Below the pieces are notes generated by a model that made no database searches, was not told where the DNA came from, and worked only from the letters and a program-made list of their open reading frames with translations. From NCBI GenBank assembly GCA_026018925.1, contig JAKSZU010000013.1, positions 82,112,291 to 82,176,290 of the forward strand: a DNA stretch of 64,000 nt, read 5' to 3'. The stretch comes from Tupaia tana (taxonomy: Eukaryota; Chordata; Mammalia; Scandentia; Tupaiidae). The position numbers were made by a program, and so were the translations under genes. This document shows, in pieces, positions 21,096-32,999 of this stretch (positions within the stretch are counted from its first letter, which is position 1; every line of letters starts with the position of its first letter).

Positions 21096-21363
21096 AACTG
21101 TCTGATCTGAGGCCTTATCCCTTACAGAGGAAGAGAGTTCAAGTACTTCAAAGGAAAGGATTCACTTTTACCTCTTTTACATGTCTTTTACAATAAAGTC
21201 AAATATACCCATCTGTTTAAAAGTCCCACACCAGCACATACCTGATATCACACCTGCCACTTGGAGGCTGTGTGACCAAAAGTTCTCTGTGCCTCAGTTT
21301 CCCCATCCTAAGTGGGGATAATTATAGTTCCACCCTAAGAAGGCTCTTATGAGGTTTACATTA

Positions 21364-22002
21364 CAGTTGGCCCTTGAACAACTTGGGTGATTTGGGCACT
21401 GACCCCAGCTCATTCTAAATCCACGTGCAACTTTTGACCCTCCCAAAACACTGCTGATGACCTCCTGTTGACTGGAAGCCTTACCAAGAACATAAACAGT
21501 TGATTAACATGTTTTGTGTGTTAACATCTATTGTATACTGGACTCTTATAATATAAGCTAGAGAGAAGAAAATGTTATTAAAATCACAAGGGGGACAGCC
21601 AGTGACATGATGGTTATGGCAGCAGGACCCCACATGACTGATCCTATGGTTCAAGTCCCAGATCCAGGAACTTGAAAAACATGCTAGGTGCATGTGTGTG
21701 CATGCACAAAATCCTGAAAGGAGGGAAAAATGGAGGAGAAGGGATTGTGGCATGATCATCCCCCATGGGGAGTGAGTTCTCACTTTCTCTCTTTCTCCTT
21801 CTCTCTCTTTCTGTCTCTCTCTTCAGTGGGCACATGTGCCCTCTGGCAAATTAAAAAAAAAAAAGGAAGAAAGAGAAAGAAAGAAAATCGTAAGGAAAAG
21901 AAATTTCATTTACAGTACTGTATTTTCCAATGTATTTACTGAAAAAAAGGTGTATATACGTGACTTGTACAGTTCAAGCCTGTGTTATTCAAGGGTCACT
22001 TG
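21364..22002 (+). mobile_element. MER2/Tigger-type DNA transposon, split by a SINE
   Basis: Left TIR CAGTTGGCCCTTGAACAAC and right TIR GTTATTCAAGGGTCACTTG at the expected ends. Inside are 'taagctagagagaagaaaatgttattaaaatc' and 'tacagtactgtattttccaat'. It is a pogo-like non-autonomous element at a TA target inside a MIR, with no transposase frame. Confidence 0.85.
21590..21865 (+). mobile_element. Family A SINE inserted in MER2/Tigger
   Basis: Diverged long form ('ggacagccagtgacatgatggtt ... atggaggagaagggattg ... gggcacatgtgccctctggc') with an A tail. Confidence 0.85.
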
Positions 22003-22223
22003 CAGTTAATATTTGTAAAGCACTTAGAATGGATTCAGGGACAAAGTGAACATCATGTAAGTTTTTGTTAAATATTTTAAAAAGCTTTTATACATAAAGT
22101 TAAAGTATTCTCTGTAATCTTCAATTCAAAACTTTATTTAATTTAGATATTTGGAAACTTTCTGATGTTTAGTTGACTCAATTGATTTCTGCTTTATTAA
22201 AACTCATAAAAATACTGATTTGT

Positions 22224-22384
22224 GGGGCCAACAGGTGGTGTGGTGATTAAGGTGCGGGACCCCCATATGGTCAACCATGGTTCAAGTCCCGGACCCGGTG
22301 GCTTCATTTCTCATGTTTCCTCTCTCTTTCTCTCTTTGGTCAAATTAAATAATAATAATAATAAATTAAATAAAAAATATTTTA
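22224..22384 (+). mobile_element. Family A SINE, short form
   Basis: GGGGCCAACAGGTGGTGTGG head, intact B box (GGTTCAAGTCC), CT linker, and AAATTAAAT/AAT tail. TSD AAAATACT(G/A)ATTTGT at 22209-22223 and 22385-22399. Confidence 0.92.
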
Positions 22385-22488
22385 AAAATACTAATTTGTA
22401 CTCCTCTTAAAGCAAAATGACAAAAGTAATATTTTTGCGCTCCCCTCCCCCCCACACACACACCAATGCTCATCTTCTTACTAAGTAA

Positions 22489-22764
22489 TTATTATTATTT
22501 TTTTGGAGAGGATTTTTTTTTTTTTTTTTGCTATAGGGCACGTGCGCTCGCCAGACAGACAGAGAGAGACAGAGAGACAGCAGGAAAACACCCCCCAGGG
22601 GGGATGGCCATGCCGCAATCCCTTCTCCTCCATTCTTCTCTCGGGATCTTGGGCACGCACGCACACGCGCCCGGCGTGAGTTTAAGCCACCGGGTCCGGG
22701 ACTCGAACCGCGGTCGACTACGTGGGAGTCCAGCGACATAGCCATTACGCTAACTGCTGGTCCC
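22489..22764 (-). mobile_element. Family A SINE, long form, very young
   Basis: Consensus-like, with an extra poly-T (poly-A in the element) between 'ggagagg' and 'gctataggg'. TSD ACTAAGTA at 22480-22487 and 22765-22772. Confidence 0.93.
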
Positions 22765-22799
22765 ACTAAGTATTTTTCTGTGAGCTGGGACTGTTAAAT

Positions 22800-23850
22800 C
22801 CAAGGTTCATGGGCTTTCTGTGAGTGAGGAATTCCAGAAGTTCCTGAAACTCCAGACATTAGACACTGAATGCTGTAGCACGTGCATGACTTTGGGAATG
22901 TTTTTAAATAATGGGACTATCAAAGGGAAGATTTTATTAGTGCAGAGGGCAAGTGGGAGCTCTTCCGTAGTGCTGGGGTTTGAAACCGGACACCCATTTG
23001 TCGCCTGCCTGGTTATGTCACCTTGGAAAGACTGCTTCTCTCTTCCTAATGAAATTCTGCATCATTGGTTTGGGCTTGGACCAGTCTAACAGTGTCTTTA
23101 ATTCAGCGGCAGACTGTTTGCCTTGGAAGCTAGAAAGTCCAGTGGTTTTGGAACAAAGCTCTGATTCTGGCTGGAAGTTCCAAACTGGAAGTGAAATGAC
23201 TTCATTCAACAGCGATTGGGGGAGAAAACCAGGCAGGCCATTGGAAAGCGGATTTTGAGCATTGGAGGATATCCCTAATGGTGCCTAATGAGGCAGAACC
23301 TAATGCACTCTGAGGGTGATGTGAACAAACCATCGTATGATTCTGTTTCAATTCTGTACTGTGTTTTATTTAAATGAATTTGAAACCTGGGGTCCTGATA
23401 CCTGTTTTTATATTGTTTTTGTTTCTACATAGAATAGAAAGCAGTTTTAAGCTAAGCCTGGGAGGCAAAAGTAGATTGAAAGATTATCTACTGTCTGTAG
23501 AGGCAAGGCAGGCACCTTCCGGGGGATACTGAGCCAAGACCCCTCTAGAAGGACTACAGGCTGGATAGACCTTAAGTCAGAGGAAGCTTTGGCCATGAGA
23601 ATGACAGTGGAGATTGCCCAAGCCCAAGGAGGAGATTCATTGGCATTTGTACCTTTTCTCTGCCAGCAGCTGTGAAGGGGAGCTAGGAAAGGCAGGACTC
23701 AGAGTTCAGTTCCCAGCAGCTGGGGCAGACTTTGTCAGCCAGGTCACCAGAACACAGGGCTGACTGGAGTTACCTAGACTTCTAGTGTTATTGCATTAAT
23801 AATCAAGGTCATCTTCTTGGAGGCAAAGTCACTCTCAGTCTCTCTGATGT
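22800..23850. other. Unique intergenic DNA
   Basis: I recognise no gene or young repeat in this ~1 kb. It has low repeat content and could hold conserved non-coding sequence, but nothing specific is visible. Confidence 0.4.
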
Positions 23851-24065
23851 TTTACATTTCAGAGCAGATGTATGTGTGTGTGTGTGTGTGTATGTTTTTG
23901 TGTGTGTTTCCTTGCAAGAATTCAACGAATTCCTGAAAACTCAGAAGTTAGACCAAAAATGTTGTATGTGCATTGCTCTGGGAGAGTCCATAGTTCTTAC
24001 CAGATTCTCAAAGAGGATTCTGTGACCTGCTTGGAATCACTGTTCTGGGTGGTAGCAAACACCAC
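23850..24065 (+). mobile_element. Old hAT-type MER element with (GT)n
   Basis: (GT)n at 23872-23890, 'attcctgaaaactcagaagttag', 'gtgcattgctctgggagagtccatag', 'cagattctcaaagaggattctgtgacc' follow the order of a common non-autonomous hAT family. I do not assign a name. Confidence 0.5.
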
Positions 24066-24484
24066 ACACTAAAACACTTGCTACTTTTGTCTCCTTCAGT
24101 CTTTCATGATAAATGCAGAATTCGGCATAGCCAAAATGTTACAAAAAGGTTTGCACAGCATCAAAAGACCTTGATTTGCAAACTCTATAGTAATAGGCAC
24201 TGACCATGTTAGCAAGTGAGGAGCATTCATGAGCACATGCCGGCCTAGCCTGAAGGATCACGATGGTTATACCTGGGCATACCAGTGGTGGGGTGAATGG
24301 GTCACTCAGGAGCTTCCCCTGGGACATGGACACACCCACTTGGAAACACATCCAGAGTAATGCAAATATCAGTCAATAAATACAGTTATGTTTATGATTA
24401 CCAAATAGAATTTATTGAATACCTGCGATATGCCAGGAACTTCGGATATACTAACTCATTTGATTGTCACAATAATGTATGTAT

Positions 24485-24692
24485 TTTTAATGCCAGAGGA
24501 TGTGTATGTATGCCAGAGAGAGAAAACTCCCCATGGGGACATGATTACACCATAATCCCCTTCCCTCCATTCCTGTTTTCTGTCAGGATCCTGGGAACAC
24601 ATATGCCTAGCCTGTTTTTCAGCTCACCAGGGCCATGAATGAACCACAGTCAGCCACACAGTGCCTAATTGCTGTGCTATGGGACCAGCCCA
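24485..24692 (-). mobile_element. Family A SINE, old, inserted in the tail of a family B SINE
   Basis: 'gccagagagagaaaactccccatggggac' through 'tgctgtgctatgggaccagcc'. Truncated on its 3' side. Confidence 0.72.
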
Positions 24693-24699
24693 TACAAAT

Positions 24700-24760
24700 T
24701 ATTTTTTTTATGACAGGACGAGCATGTTTGCACATGAGAGAGAAGAAAGAGGCAGAACGA

Positions 24761-24794
<34 letters not shown>

Positions 24795-24984
24795 AAGCCC
24801 CCCCCCCCCCCAACAGGGTCTTATTATTCTTTGATCCGTTTTCCCCAGATCTCCAGCATTTCAGGGTCTTGGGTGCCTGCATACGCACCCAGCATGCCTG
24901 CAGAGATCCAAAACCATGTAGGGGTACATGGCTTCCAGCATTGCCATCCGGTATCCTATGTGCTGTGCCACCTAGGCTGGGCCG
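24700..24984 (-). mobile_element. Family B SINE
   Basis: Reference copy for the second SINE family. Minus strand: CCCAGCCTAGGTGGCACAGCAC head, a degenerate B box, then a body with 'ctggagatctgg', 'agaccctgttgggg', a (GA)n run and A tail. A 14-C run sits at about 24797-24811. TSD GATTGTC(A/G)CAATAAT. Confidence 0.75.
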
Positions 24985-25139
24985 GATTGTCGCAATAATC
25001 ATATGAAATGGAAACTATTGTCTTTTCCATTTTACAGATAGAGCAACTTACGTTCAGAGAAGTCAACTAGATTTCTCAAGGTCATCATGTGGTAGAATGG
25101 GAATGTAAGGTCAGGTCCATCCAGTTCATGCTCCCTCCC

Positions 25140-26930
25140 AACTTACACAGCTTCATTACATGCAAGCAGCCATCATGGTGTTTTATGGATACCGATGAAT
25201 CTGACATGATCTCCTTCAAGGCTGTGACTACAATTTTGGAGTTAACTGAAAAAGTGACAAGTCAAGAAATCAATTTGCAAGTCATACGCTATGTGAGGAA
25301 TTGGGAGGGATAACCACTTTTTCTTCCCAGAGGGGCTGTCAGGCATACCCTGAGGGGGTGGGATTTCTGGAACTCTATGAAGTTAACATGGGGAGACTTG
25401 GAAAGTTAGAAGAGGGAGGGGGAGGCTGCATTCCAGGCATAACTTATGGTATGAGAAAGCACCAAATTTGGTGTGGGACAAACAGATGAAGAAGGTGTCA
25501 AGTTCTCTGGGGAGGAGTAGAGGGTACTGGAGGCTAAACACAGGGTAGAGGTCTGTGGCTACTTAGCTGGGAACCATCCCAGCCCCCTAGGGACCTCCCC
25601 TCCCCCATCCCAACACAGGCACATTCCACACAAGGAAGGGGATCGAAACTTTGGGAGGGTCTTTATTTCTATCAGAGAGCTCTGATCACAGGAAAATTGT
25701 TCTCAACTGCGATTACTTTCCCAGTGGCCATGATGGCTTAACAAAGGCTCCTTTTGGGGTGACTGAAAAGTGTGGAATTAGAGGAGGGAAAGATAGTAAC
25801 TGAGTGCTAAGGACCAAGAGGAGGCACCTGGGGCTCAGCACAGGCAGCATCAACAATCCTACATCCAGTTACAGTTATGGGTGCACAGTACTTAGTCTTA
25901 ACCTAGATGTGGGAATGCAACAACCTCCCTCTCCTCCACTTCTGTCCCAGAAGAGCTGCCCAGCAGAGAAACAGCTGGTATGACACCTCCATAGAAAGCA
26001 AGCTCGATTTTGCATCAGAAGGGGCCCTGTCAGCTGTCTCTCTTCTCTTCATGGGGACATACTCTGCTTTCATTGGGGAAGCCTAGAATCTCCATTTCCT
26101 AAAGGGCTGGACCAGATTTAGGAGCTCATGGTAGTTAGAGAGCTGCTTCCTCTAATACATAAGATCTTAAGTCTTCTTCCTGACCATGCCCTTTTTAGCA
26201 GGAAAGGCACAGATGCTGCAGTGAAAACACCTTCCTCTGTCAAGTCAGTGCACGGAGCCTCTAGAGACGCCACTACCCTAGTCTGGCACAAACAGCCTTC
26301 TTCCAGGGAATCCACGATGCTCCTGGCTGCTCGTCAAGCAGCCTCTTTTGTGTCTACTCTATTTCCACCCCCAGCTCCCCAAGTATGCCTTCTCCTTTAG
26401 TGGAATAAATTTAGCACTGAATAAATGCAGGAAACACACACACACACACACACACACATTAAAGTAAACACAGACCAAATAGCATTCAAATATAGGTTGG
26501 GCACACGTACAACTGGTAGGAAAAAATCCAAGTTTTTCTGTTTGCCTTTTTCCTGTTTATTTCTGTTTCTCCCATCTTATCATTGGACCATGGCAAACGT
26601 TTCTGGACTTATTTCAACTAGTTAACTAGGTAGATCAGAATGTGGGGCTGTTTGTCTTCAGACCCAGTGAAATAGAAGTCATTCAAGTGACAGAGGATAT
26701 CAAGGAGTCAAAGTGAGCCCACAGTGGCCCTGGTCATTTTCATTTGCTGGTTTGAGTCTCTTAGAAACCAATTCAAAACTTGGAAGTATCATTTATCTGA
26801 TGCATTAGCAGAGTCTTTTCTCCTGGTGGGCTGAACCTGCGGTAGCTAAAGAACGTGGCATAGTACTGTAGACATTTCCCCACTGATGGCCCATCAGGTT
26901 ACTAAATTCCTAATTTCGAAGACTTTTTTT
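25140..26930. other. Unique intergenic DNA
   Basis: Apart from the (CA)n at 26434 I recognise no repeat or gene in this ~1.8 kb. Open frames are short. Confidence 0.4.
26434..26459 (+). repeat. (CA)n microsatellite
   Basis: Thirteen AC units. Confidence 0.95.
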
Positions 26931-26939
26931 CACCGTGGT

Positions 26940-27145
26940 CCTTTACACTCAAAGAGTTCTCAAAGTACTTTCACATTCATGTTTCTTTATAAGAATCTTG
27001 TGGGGATAGGTAACTTCCAGTTTATAACACAAAACCTTTTCCTATTTTACAGATAGAATTCCTCAGAGGAATCAAGGGACTGGTGTGAGGTCACACAGTA
27101 AGTGGCAGGGTTAGGATTAGGTTCTAGGATTGAGGATTTGTCTTA
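26940..27145 (-). mobile_element. MIR
   Basis: 'agtactttcacattcatg ... cctattttacagatagaattcctcagaggaatc ... aggtcacacagtaagtggcagggtta' is a full MIR core in reverse. Confidence 0.75.
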
Positions 27146-27149
27146 TTTT

Positions 27150-28090
27150 TTTCTTCTCTACTTTGAGCTTCTTTGGAAGAGGCAGCTGGGAAGGTTACCT
27201 ACTTATAAGAAGCATTTTAAGATTTGTGGGCTAGTACCTCTCAGTGAGACAGCTTCAGGGAGGTGGACACAAGTTGAATCTGTTTGGCTAATAGATGGAG
27301 GTTGGGCAAGAGGTGGGCATACATGGTCAAGACCTCTGTCATTCAAAGGGTGTCAGGAGGGCACAGCATCCGTGGGTGGTAGGAGCTGATGCTAGGCTTT
27401 CCCAGCTTCATTGTCCATTCCCAGCCAGCAGGGTGGACAGGACTTAGTCGATAGGCCACCATCCCTCCACTGCCAACCCTGCAGGAAATCTCTCTCTTGT
27501 CAGCAGTGCTGACTTGCAGAATGTGCACGGCATTATCGAATCATGGTTAACAATGAAAGTGTTGATGGCCACACGACAAAAAGGGATTCCAAGCTGACGG
27601 GGCACATCGTGCCATTGTCCTAAGGCCAACCAGACTGGCCCCTAAGCTCTCTGGGAATCCAATGGCCAGACTGTGTCTACTGGAATCAGAAATCCAGGCT
27701 GGGGTAGAACCTGGCTTCCCAAAGACTTTTCTAGTTTGTAGCTGGTTCATACCTAAACCTAGAATCAACTCTGCCATAAAACACCATTAGCATGTAGGCA
27801 TGTAGCCCTCTTCCTAAATACTCAAAAATTAAACCCTTGTTTCCATTTTTTCCCCTAAAACTTAATCTAGCTCTTAAGAATTGTTTTCTAGCTCCTTCCA
27901 ATATATAATCATTAAATTGACCTGCTCCAAAAAATTGAGACTATAGATGACTGTGAATCAAAAGGAGAGTCTGGTAAAGCAATTTCTAGACAATAAATGT
28001 CATAGAGCAGAGTCCTCCCTTATATTAATAAAAAATGAAAAAAGGGAAGTACTTAGTAATGCAAGAAAATTTAAGGATACTGATAGATCA
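27150..28090. other. Unique intergenic DNA
   Basis: No gene or clear repeat recognised in this ~0.9 kb. Confidence 0.4.
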
Positions 28091-28094
28091 GGCT

Positions 28095-28325
28095 AGATGA
28101 TGGCCCAGGGGTAAAAATGCGACATTCTGTGAGGCTGACCAACATGGGGAAGTTCTGAGTTCATATCCAAGACCTCCCAGAAAGTATCAGGCGTGAATGT
28201 GCCCATGATGTGGGTCTGGCTGAAGAATGGGGTGGATTATGGCCTCAAGATCCTGTTGGAGGTGCTGTCTCTCTGCCTTCCCCAGCTCTGTTTCTTTTGC
28301 TCATGGGAAAACTAAATCATTAGAC
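28095..28325 (+). mobile_element. Family B SINE, subtype with CCCATGATG core
   Basis: 'gatggcccaggggtaaaaatgcg' head, 'gttctgagttcatatccaagacctccc', then 'gcccatgatgtgggtctggctg'. It is closely similar to 59413-59650 and to the reverse of 47945-48148. Confidence 0.7.
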
Positions 28326-28749
28326 TTGAAGAAAATAAAGTAAAAGAAAACTTATAATTCACCTCTTTTCTTAAAGACAAAAAAGATCCTACCTAAAAGG
28401 GCAGATAAAATCAAGTCATTCACTTAATTAATTATGGTACTTTCACTGAAGCAGTGATTGGGTTAAGGACCTATCCTTTCTGTGGCCAACTAGAAGCGTT
28501 GTATACATGATTTCTTTATTTCTCACTATATCCCTATGAAGGAGCTGTGAGTCTAACTTGTCTTTAGAGCTCATATCTTTCGGATATCTTTTCTGTGTCA
28601 GACCCACTTCCCACTTCCTAACTCCACTTTTAAAAATTATCATTTTAACAAGACCATTCTGAACCGACATCTGAATAACATAAGATTGTCCCCAAACTCA
28701 TTTGATGCAACAACCCAGCAACACTGTACATCTATACATACCAGATTTG

Positions 28750-28870
28750 TATTTTCATTTACAACTCAGGAAACTGTAGTCCCAACCTATTATGTGATTT
28801 GTTCAAGGTTTCATAGTAAGGCTAATGTAGAACGATCTCAAACCATTCACCTGTAATCCCTGTTCACTCT
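28750..28870 (-). mobile_element. MIR fragment
   Basis: 'acaactcaggaaactgtagtcc ... gtgatttgttcaaggtttcatagtaaggc'. Confidence 0.55.
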
Positions 28871-28879
28871 CCTTACAAT

Positions 28880-29640
28880 ACCCGATGAACTCATCAGTCA
28901 ACTGACACTGCGAAAAATAACCATGAGAAAAGGAAATCATCATCGTGAAGTGCTAATATTTCTAGCCAGATTCTCAACTGCTCATTTTGAATCTACTGGC
29001 AACATAGAGACCTTCGTCCATGTACCTTGTGTGACATACAGCCTGGTTTATTTCCTAGACTGGTGCTGTTTTCTAACTTTCTCTCCCTTCTTGCACCATG
29101 GGGATCTATCTGTATGAATCTATCATTTGAATCCCACAGAGAAAAATATTATGGATTTGAAATTCCATCAACTTTCCCAAAGAGCTGACAACCACAGGAG
29201 CCAAGAGGACACCAAACACTGTCTTCCTTTTGATTTCTCAGGCAAAAGAAAGCTAATATAAACACAAACATTTGGAGGGACCCTGACTTTTCTTCCAAGT
29301 TACTTTTGTTAAAGGAAAGCTTTAGATTGCTGAGAAATTTCCCATTCTTAGCTAGTGCTCAACAAGATTTTAGCTCTTACTCACACAATGGGCCTTAGCA
29401 AGTCATTTCTCTCTTGGTTCACAGAGCTTCCATTTTTCCACATGGGAATAGCCTGCAATAATTTGTGCCTCCCAAAAGACTCATGTCCTAAAATAGATTC
29501 TGAAGACTGTATTAACAAAAAGTCTATTTTGCATATCCAACATTCTGTATTCTCTCAATATAATGCTTCACCATGTAGCATCTATCAGAGAAACCGTTAA
29601 ACTGCATGGATGGTGCTTATGCTACACAATTTAGTGTCAG
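28880..29640. other. Unique intergenic DNA
   Basis: No gene or clear repeat recognised. Confidence 0.4.
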
Positions 29641-29660
29641 CAAGAGCTAGCAATTTGTTC

Positions 29661-29921
29661 TTTTTTTTTTGAGAGAGTTTTTTTGCTATAGGGCGCATGT
29701 GCTCGCCAGACAGACAGAGACAGAGAGATAAAAAGCGAGAAGTCATCCCCCCAGGGAGGATGGCCACACCGCAATCCCTTCTCTTCCATTCTCCTCTCAG
29801 GATCTTGGGCACGCACGCACATGCGCCCGGTGTGAGTTTTAAGCCACCGGGTCCAGGACATGAACCGCGGTCGACTACCTGGGAGTCCAGCGACATAGCC
29901 ATTATGCTAACTCCTGGTCCC
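29661..29921 (-). mobile_element. Family A SINE, long form, young
   Basis: TSD AAGA(G/A)CTAGCAAT(T/A)TGTT at 29642-29659 and 29922-29939. Confidence 0.92.
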
Positions 29922-29939
29922 AAGAACTAGCAATATGTT

Positions 29940-30392
29940 ATAGACATCATGCACCATTGCAATGTATCTTTCCAGATTTTAAGTGTTTGGTGGGAAACTG
30001 GTTACCAATGTTGATGTGGTGCTAGACTTTGCATTCTGGTAGTTCCAGGCCATAGCTTAATGTCTAGAATAGAATAGCTACACAGTAAACGTTTATTAAA
30101 GAAATGGCATGATGTGGGTTGAAAATGTCAGGGTTTGTAATGGGCTCCATAATTTTAAAATAAAAAATGTAGAGATTTGAAGGAAGAGAATGTTTTCTCT
30201 CTGCTCCTTGGTTGAGCATCAGCTATTCAATTCATATGCCTTCCTATTTCACGTATAGTTCTTAGTTACAGGAAACAGAAATGGATTCTAGTTGATAGAA
30301 GGAGAAAAAGAATGAAGTGAAATGGTTTTAGGCAGCTAACAAAATAGATAGGAGGCCTAAAGAAGGAAGTTTAGTAAATAGGCAAGACAAAA

Positions 30393-30423
<31 letters not shown>

Positions 30424-31180
30424 GGAAAGAAAAGAAAATGAGCAAGGCCAAAGATGAGCTGCCAGCCTTACAGGATTCTCTAAAATGCTGTGTCTTCAAA
30501 ATTCTTGGCAGGTGCACTTGTCTGACTAAGCCCAGCTTGCACGCCATGATTTCTGGAGAATCTGGGGAAGCCAGTGTTTGGTCTTTCCCAGCTTCTATGA
30601 TGGGACTGGCTCTGCTTCTTGCTATGGCTAGTAATATGGGAATTCCACAAAGATCAGGAGTTAAAAGTTGAACCAGCTAAATAAATAAATAAATAAGAAT
30701 GAGTCTGCTATACTTCCTAGTTGGCCCAAACCCTAGTATTTCAGCATTTTGAATTTCCTCTTTCCTTTGACTTTTTGCCATACCTGCTTTGACAATCCTC
30801 AACACTGAGTAAGCACAACCATAGCTTGCCTCAGACAGCTAAAAGCCACTGAGGAAGTATACATTAATGATCACGAATCATTGGTCTATTTCTAGTGAAT
30901 TAAATTCATACAGGGGGTTAGACTAAGACTAAGCCTAACCTTTCCAAGATTAAGCTAGGCAGTGATGCTGATCAGGATGCCTTGTGCTCTAACTTGAGAC
31001 TTTGCCTGATACTTACCTTCTCTTTTGATTATATCTTTGACCTCACTTTCCTGATGTCTAATTCCCTTTAACCCCCAAATAGTCAAGTCTTGGCCTGACC
31101 TGATAACCCTTCAGCTAGACCCTGCTTTACAGAAACTACCTCCTTGTTTCCCTGCCTTTCATCCATCACATTCCAAAATC
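29940..31180. other. Unique intergenic DNA with an A-rich repeat
   Basis: A poly(A)/(AAAAG)n tract lies at about 30389-30438 and a short (AAAT)n at about 30681-30695. Otherwise no gene or clear repeat. Confidence 0.45.
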
Positions 31181-31450
31181 TGAGAGTAGTTTGTCCTCAT
31201 GGTGCTCCTTCCCCACCTGTCACTCATCCTCAACTCTCCTAAGTGCTCCCAGGCTCAAGTAGCAGACACTCACTTCTCTCCAGCGTCACCCCTGACTTCC
31301 TGACTTGCTGATAACCTCTTGTTAGTCCGCCCATCCTCCTTGACCTCTCAAAGCCCTGTTGAAATTCCCTTTCCTTCTGTTCTGACTTTTGGTGTAAATA
31401 CTTCATGATTTTCCCTTCTACTTCTCAATGATACTTTCAAGTCTCCTTTT

Positions 31451-31712
31451 TTCTTTAGAGAGAGAGATTTTTGCTATAGGGTGCATGCACTTGCCAGAGA
31501 AACGGAGACAGACAGAGAGACAGAAAGTGAGAAATCACCCTCGAGGGGGGATATTCATGCCGCAATCCATTCTCTTCTATTCTCCTGTCAGGATCTTGGG
31601 CACACATGCACATGTACCCCACATGAGTTTTAAGTTGCTGAGTCCAGGACTTGAACCATAGTCAGCTATGTGAACGTCCAGTGACATAATCATTATACTA
31701 CCTGTTAGTCCC
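31451..31712 (-). mobile_element. Family A SINE, long form, with TSD
   Basis: TSD TCAAGTCTCCTTTT at 31437-31450 and 31713-31726. The ~55 bp beyond its 5' end (31713-31770) is the same sequence that leads into the SINE at 3951-4313. Confidence 0.9.
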
Positions 31713-31924
31713 TCAAGTCTCCTTTTAAAAGTTGGGCTTTCTCCTCCTCTTGCTTAATTCTCTTATCCTTGCTATTCTCATCTCTTTATGACTGTGTAGC
31801 AGATGACACTCAGATACGTGTCACCAGTTCTGATTCTTCTGTTCTGAACTTCAGATCTTTCCAAGTGATCACTTCCAAAGTTATCAGGCTCTTTGCCTCC
31901 CCCAATACCCCTTCCATTACTCCT

Positions 31925-32040
31925 TTTTAATGTTTATTGTGGCTTAATATACATGGTATAAAATTTACTCTTTTACCCACTTGTTAGTGTCTAGTGGGTG
32001 ACATTAAGTACATTTACATTGTTGTAGCCCAAGGGGTCCA
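31925..32040 (-). mobile_element. L1M-type LINE 3' end
   Basis: 'aatgtttattgtggcttaatatacatggtataaaatttactc ... acattaagtacatttacattgttgt' is an old L1 3' terminus in reverse. Confidence 0.7.
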
Positions 32041-32094
32041 TTTTCTTATTCTCTCTCTCTCTCTCTTTTCTTTTGTTGTTGTTTGTTTGTTTTT

Positions 32095-32310
32095 AAGCCC
32101 ATTTATTTCTTGAGAGAGAGAGAGGAGTATACCTAATAGCATCCTATGCCAAGATCCCCCCAGCCTTCCTAGTTAGCTAGGATCTTGGGTGCAGGTACCC
32201 AGTGTAGACAGGTTGAACTGGGAACTGAACTCACCAACTTCCAAATGCATCTAGTATTGCTTGAGTAGCATATTACCATTGCATCGCCAAGCTGGCTTTG
32301 TTTTCCTGCC
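32095..32310 (-). mobile_element. Family B SINE
   Basis: 'tttcttgagagagagagagg' tail side, 'ctaggatcttgggtgcaggtacccagtg' body, 'gcatcgccaagctggctt' head side. Confidence 0.6.
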
Positions 32311-32349
32311 TTTTACTGGAGCCTGCTCTACCTCCGTATCACTAACCAG

Positions 32350-32470
32350 GCTTTTGTTTACTGGTTAGAAATGTGTGCTCTGCAGAATCTGATCTGAGTG
32401 TAAACCCCAGCTCTGTGACATTGGCTGAGCCTCTTAACCTCTCTGATCTCACTTTCCTCCTCTTGTTATT
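32350..32470 (+). mobile_element. MIR fragment
   Basis: 'ctggttagaaatgtgtgctctgcag ... ccccagctctgtgacattggctgagcctcttaacctctctgatc'. Confidence 0.72.
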
Positions 32471-32587
32471 TTCTAGTTTGGTTGGGTACATAATCACTCT
32501 GCTGAAGTAGTAATAGCTTTGTTTGAGAGAAAATACCCTTCAGAGAACTCATCCTGCTGGGGTTGGTGTTGAAAATGATGAAAATGG

Positions 32588-32854
32588 AGACCAGCAGTTA
32601 GTGTAATGGCTATGTCGCTTGATGCCCATGTAGTCGACCGCGGTTCGTGTCCTGGACCTGGTGGCTAAAAACTCACGCCGGGCACGTGTGCGTGCGTGCC
32701 AAGATCCCGAAAGGAGAATGGAGGAGAAGGGATTGCGTCATGGCCATCCCCCCTGGGAGGTGATTTCTCGCTTTCTATCTCTCTGTCTCTCTCTGTCTCT
32801 CTGGCGAGCGTACGTGCCCTATGGCAAAAACCTCCCCCCCCCCCAAAAAAAAAA
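32588..32854 (+). mobile_element. Family A SINE, long form, young
   Basis: TSD GATGAAAATGGAG at 32577-32589 and 32855-32867. The tail is a C run followed by an A run. Confidence 0.92.
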
Positions 32855-32999
32855 GATGAAAATGGAGCATTTAAAGAAAGTAATGGGGTCTTTGCCAGCA
32901 AGTAAAAGTTCAGAATATCCTGGAGGAGGCTGTCAATCTGGCACTGGCTTGGATTTATGGTGCGAACAGCTCCCCCTACACCTGTTACGACAAAAGAGA

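Larger units (their letters stand above)
21220..22075 (+). mobile_element. MIR, split by the MER2/Tigger element
   Basis: Left half 21220-21363 ('gaggctgtgtgaccaaaagttctctgtgcctcagtttcccc'); right half 22003-22075 ('gttaatatttgtaaagcacttagaatgg'). The halves join when 21364-22002 is removed. Confidence 0.78.
24400..25120 (-). mobile_element. MIR, split by a nested pair of SINEs
   Basis: Left 24400-24476 ('attgaatacctgcgatatgccagg') and right 25000-25120 ('attttacagatagagcaac'). The duplicated GATTGTC(A/G)CAATAAT at 24462-24476 and 24985-24999 marks the insertion. Confidence 0.75.
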
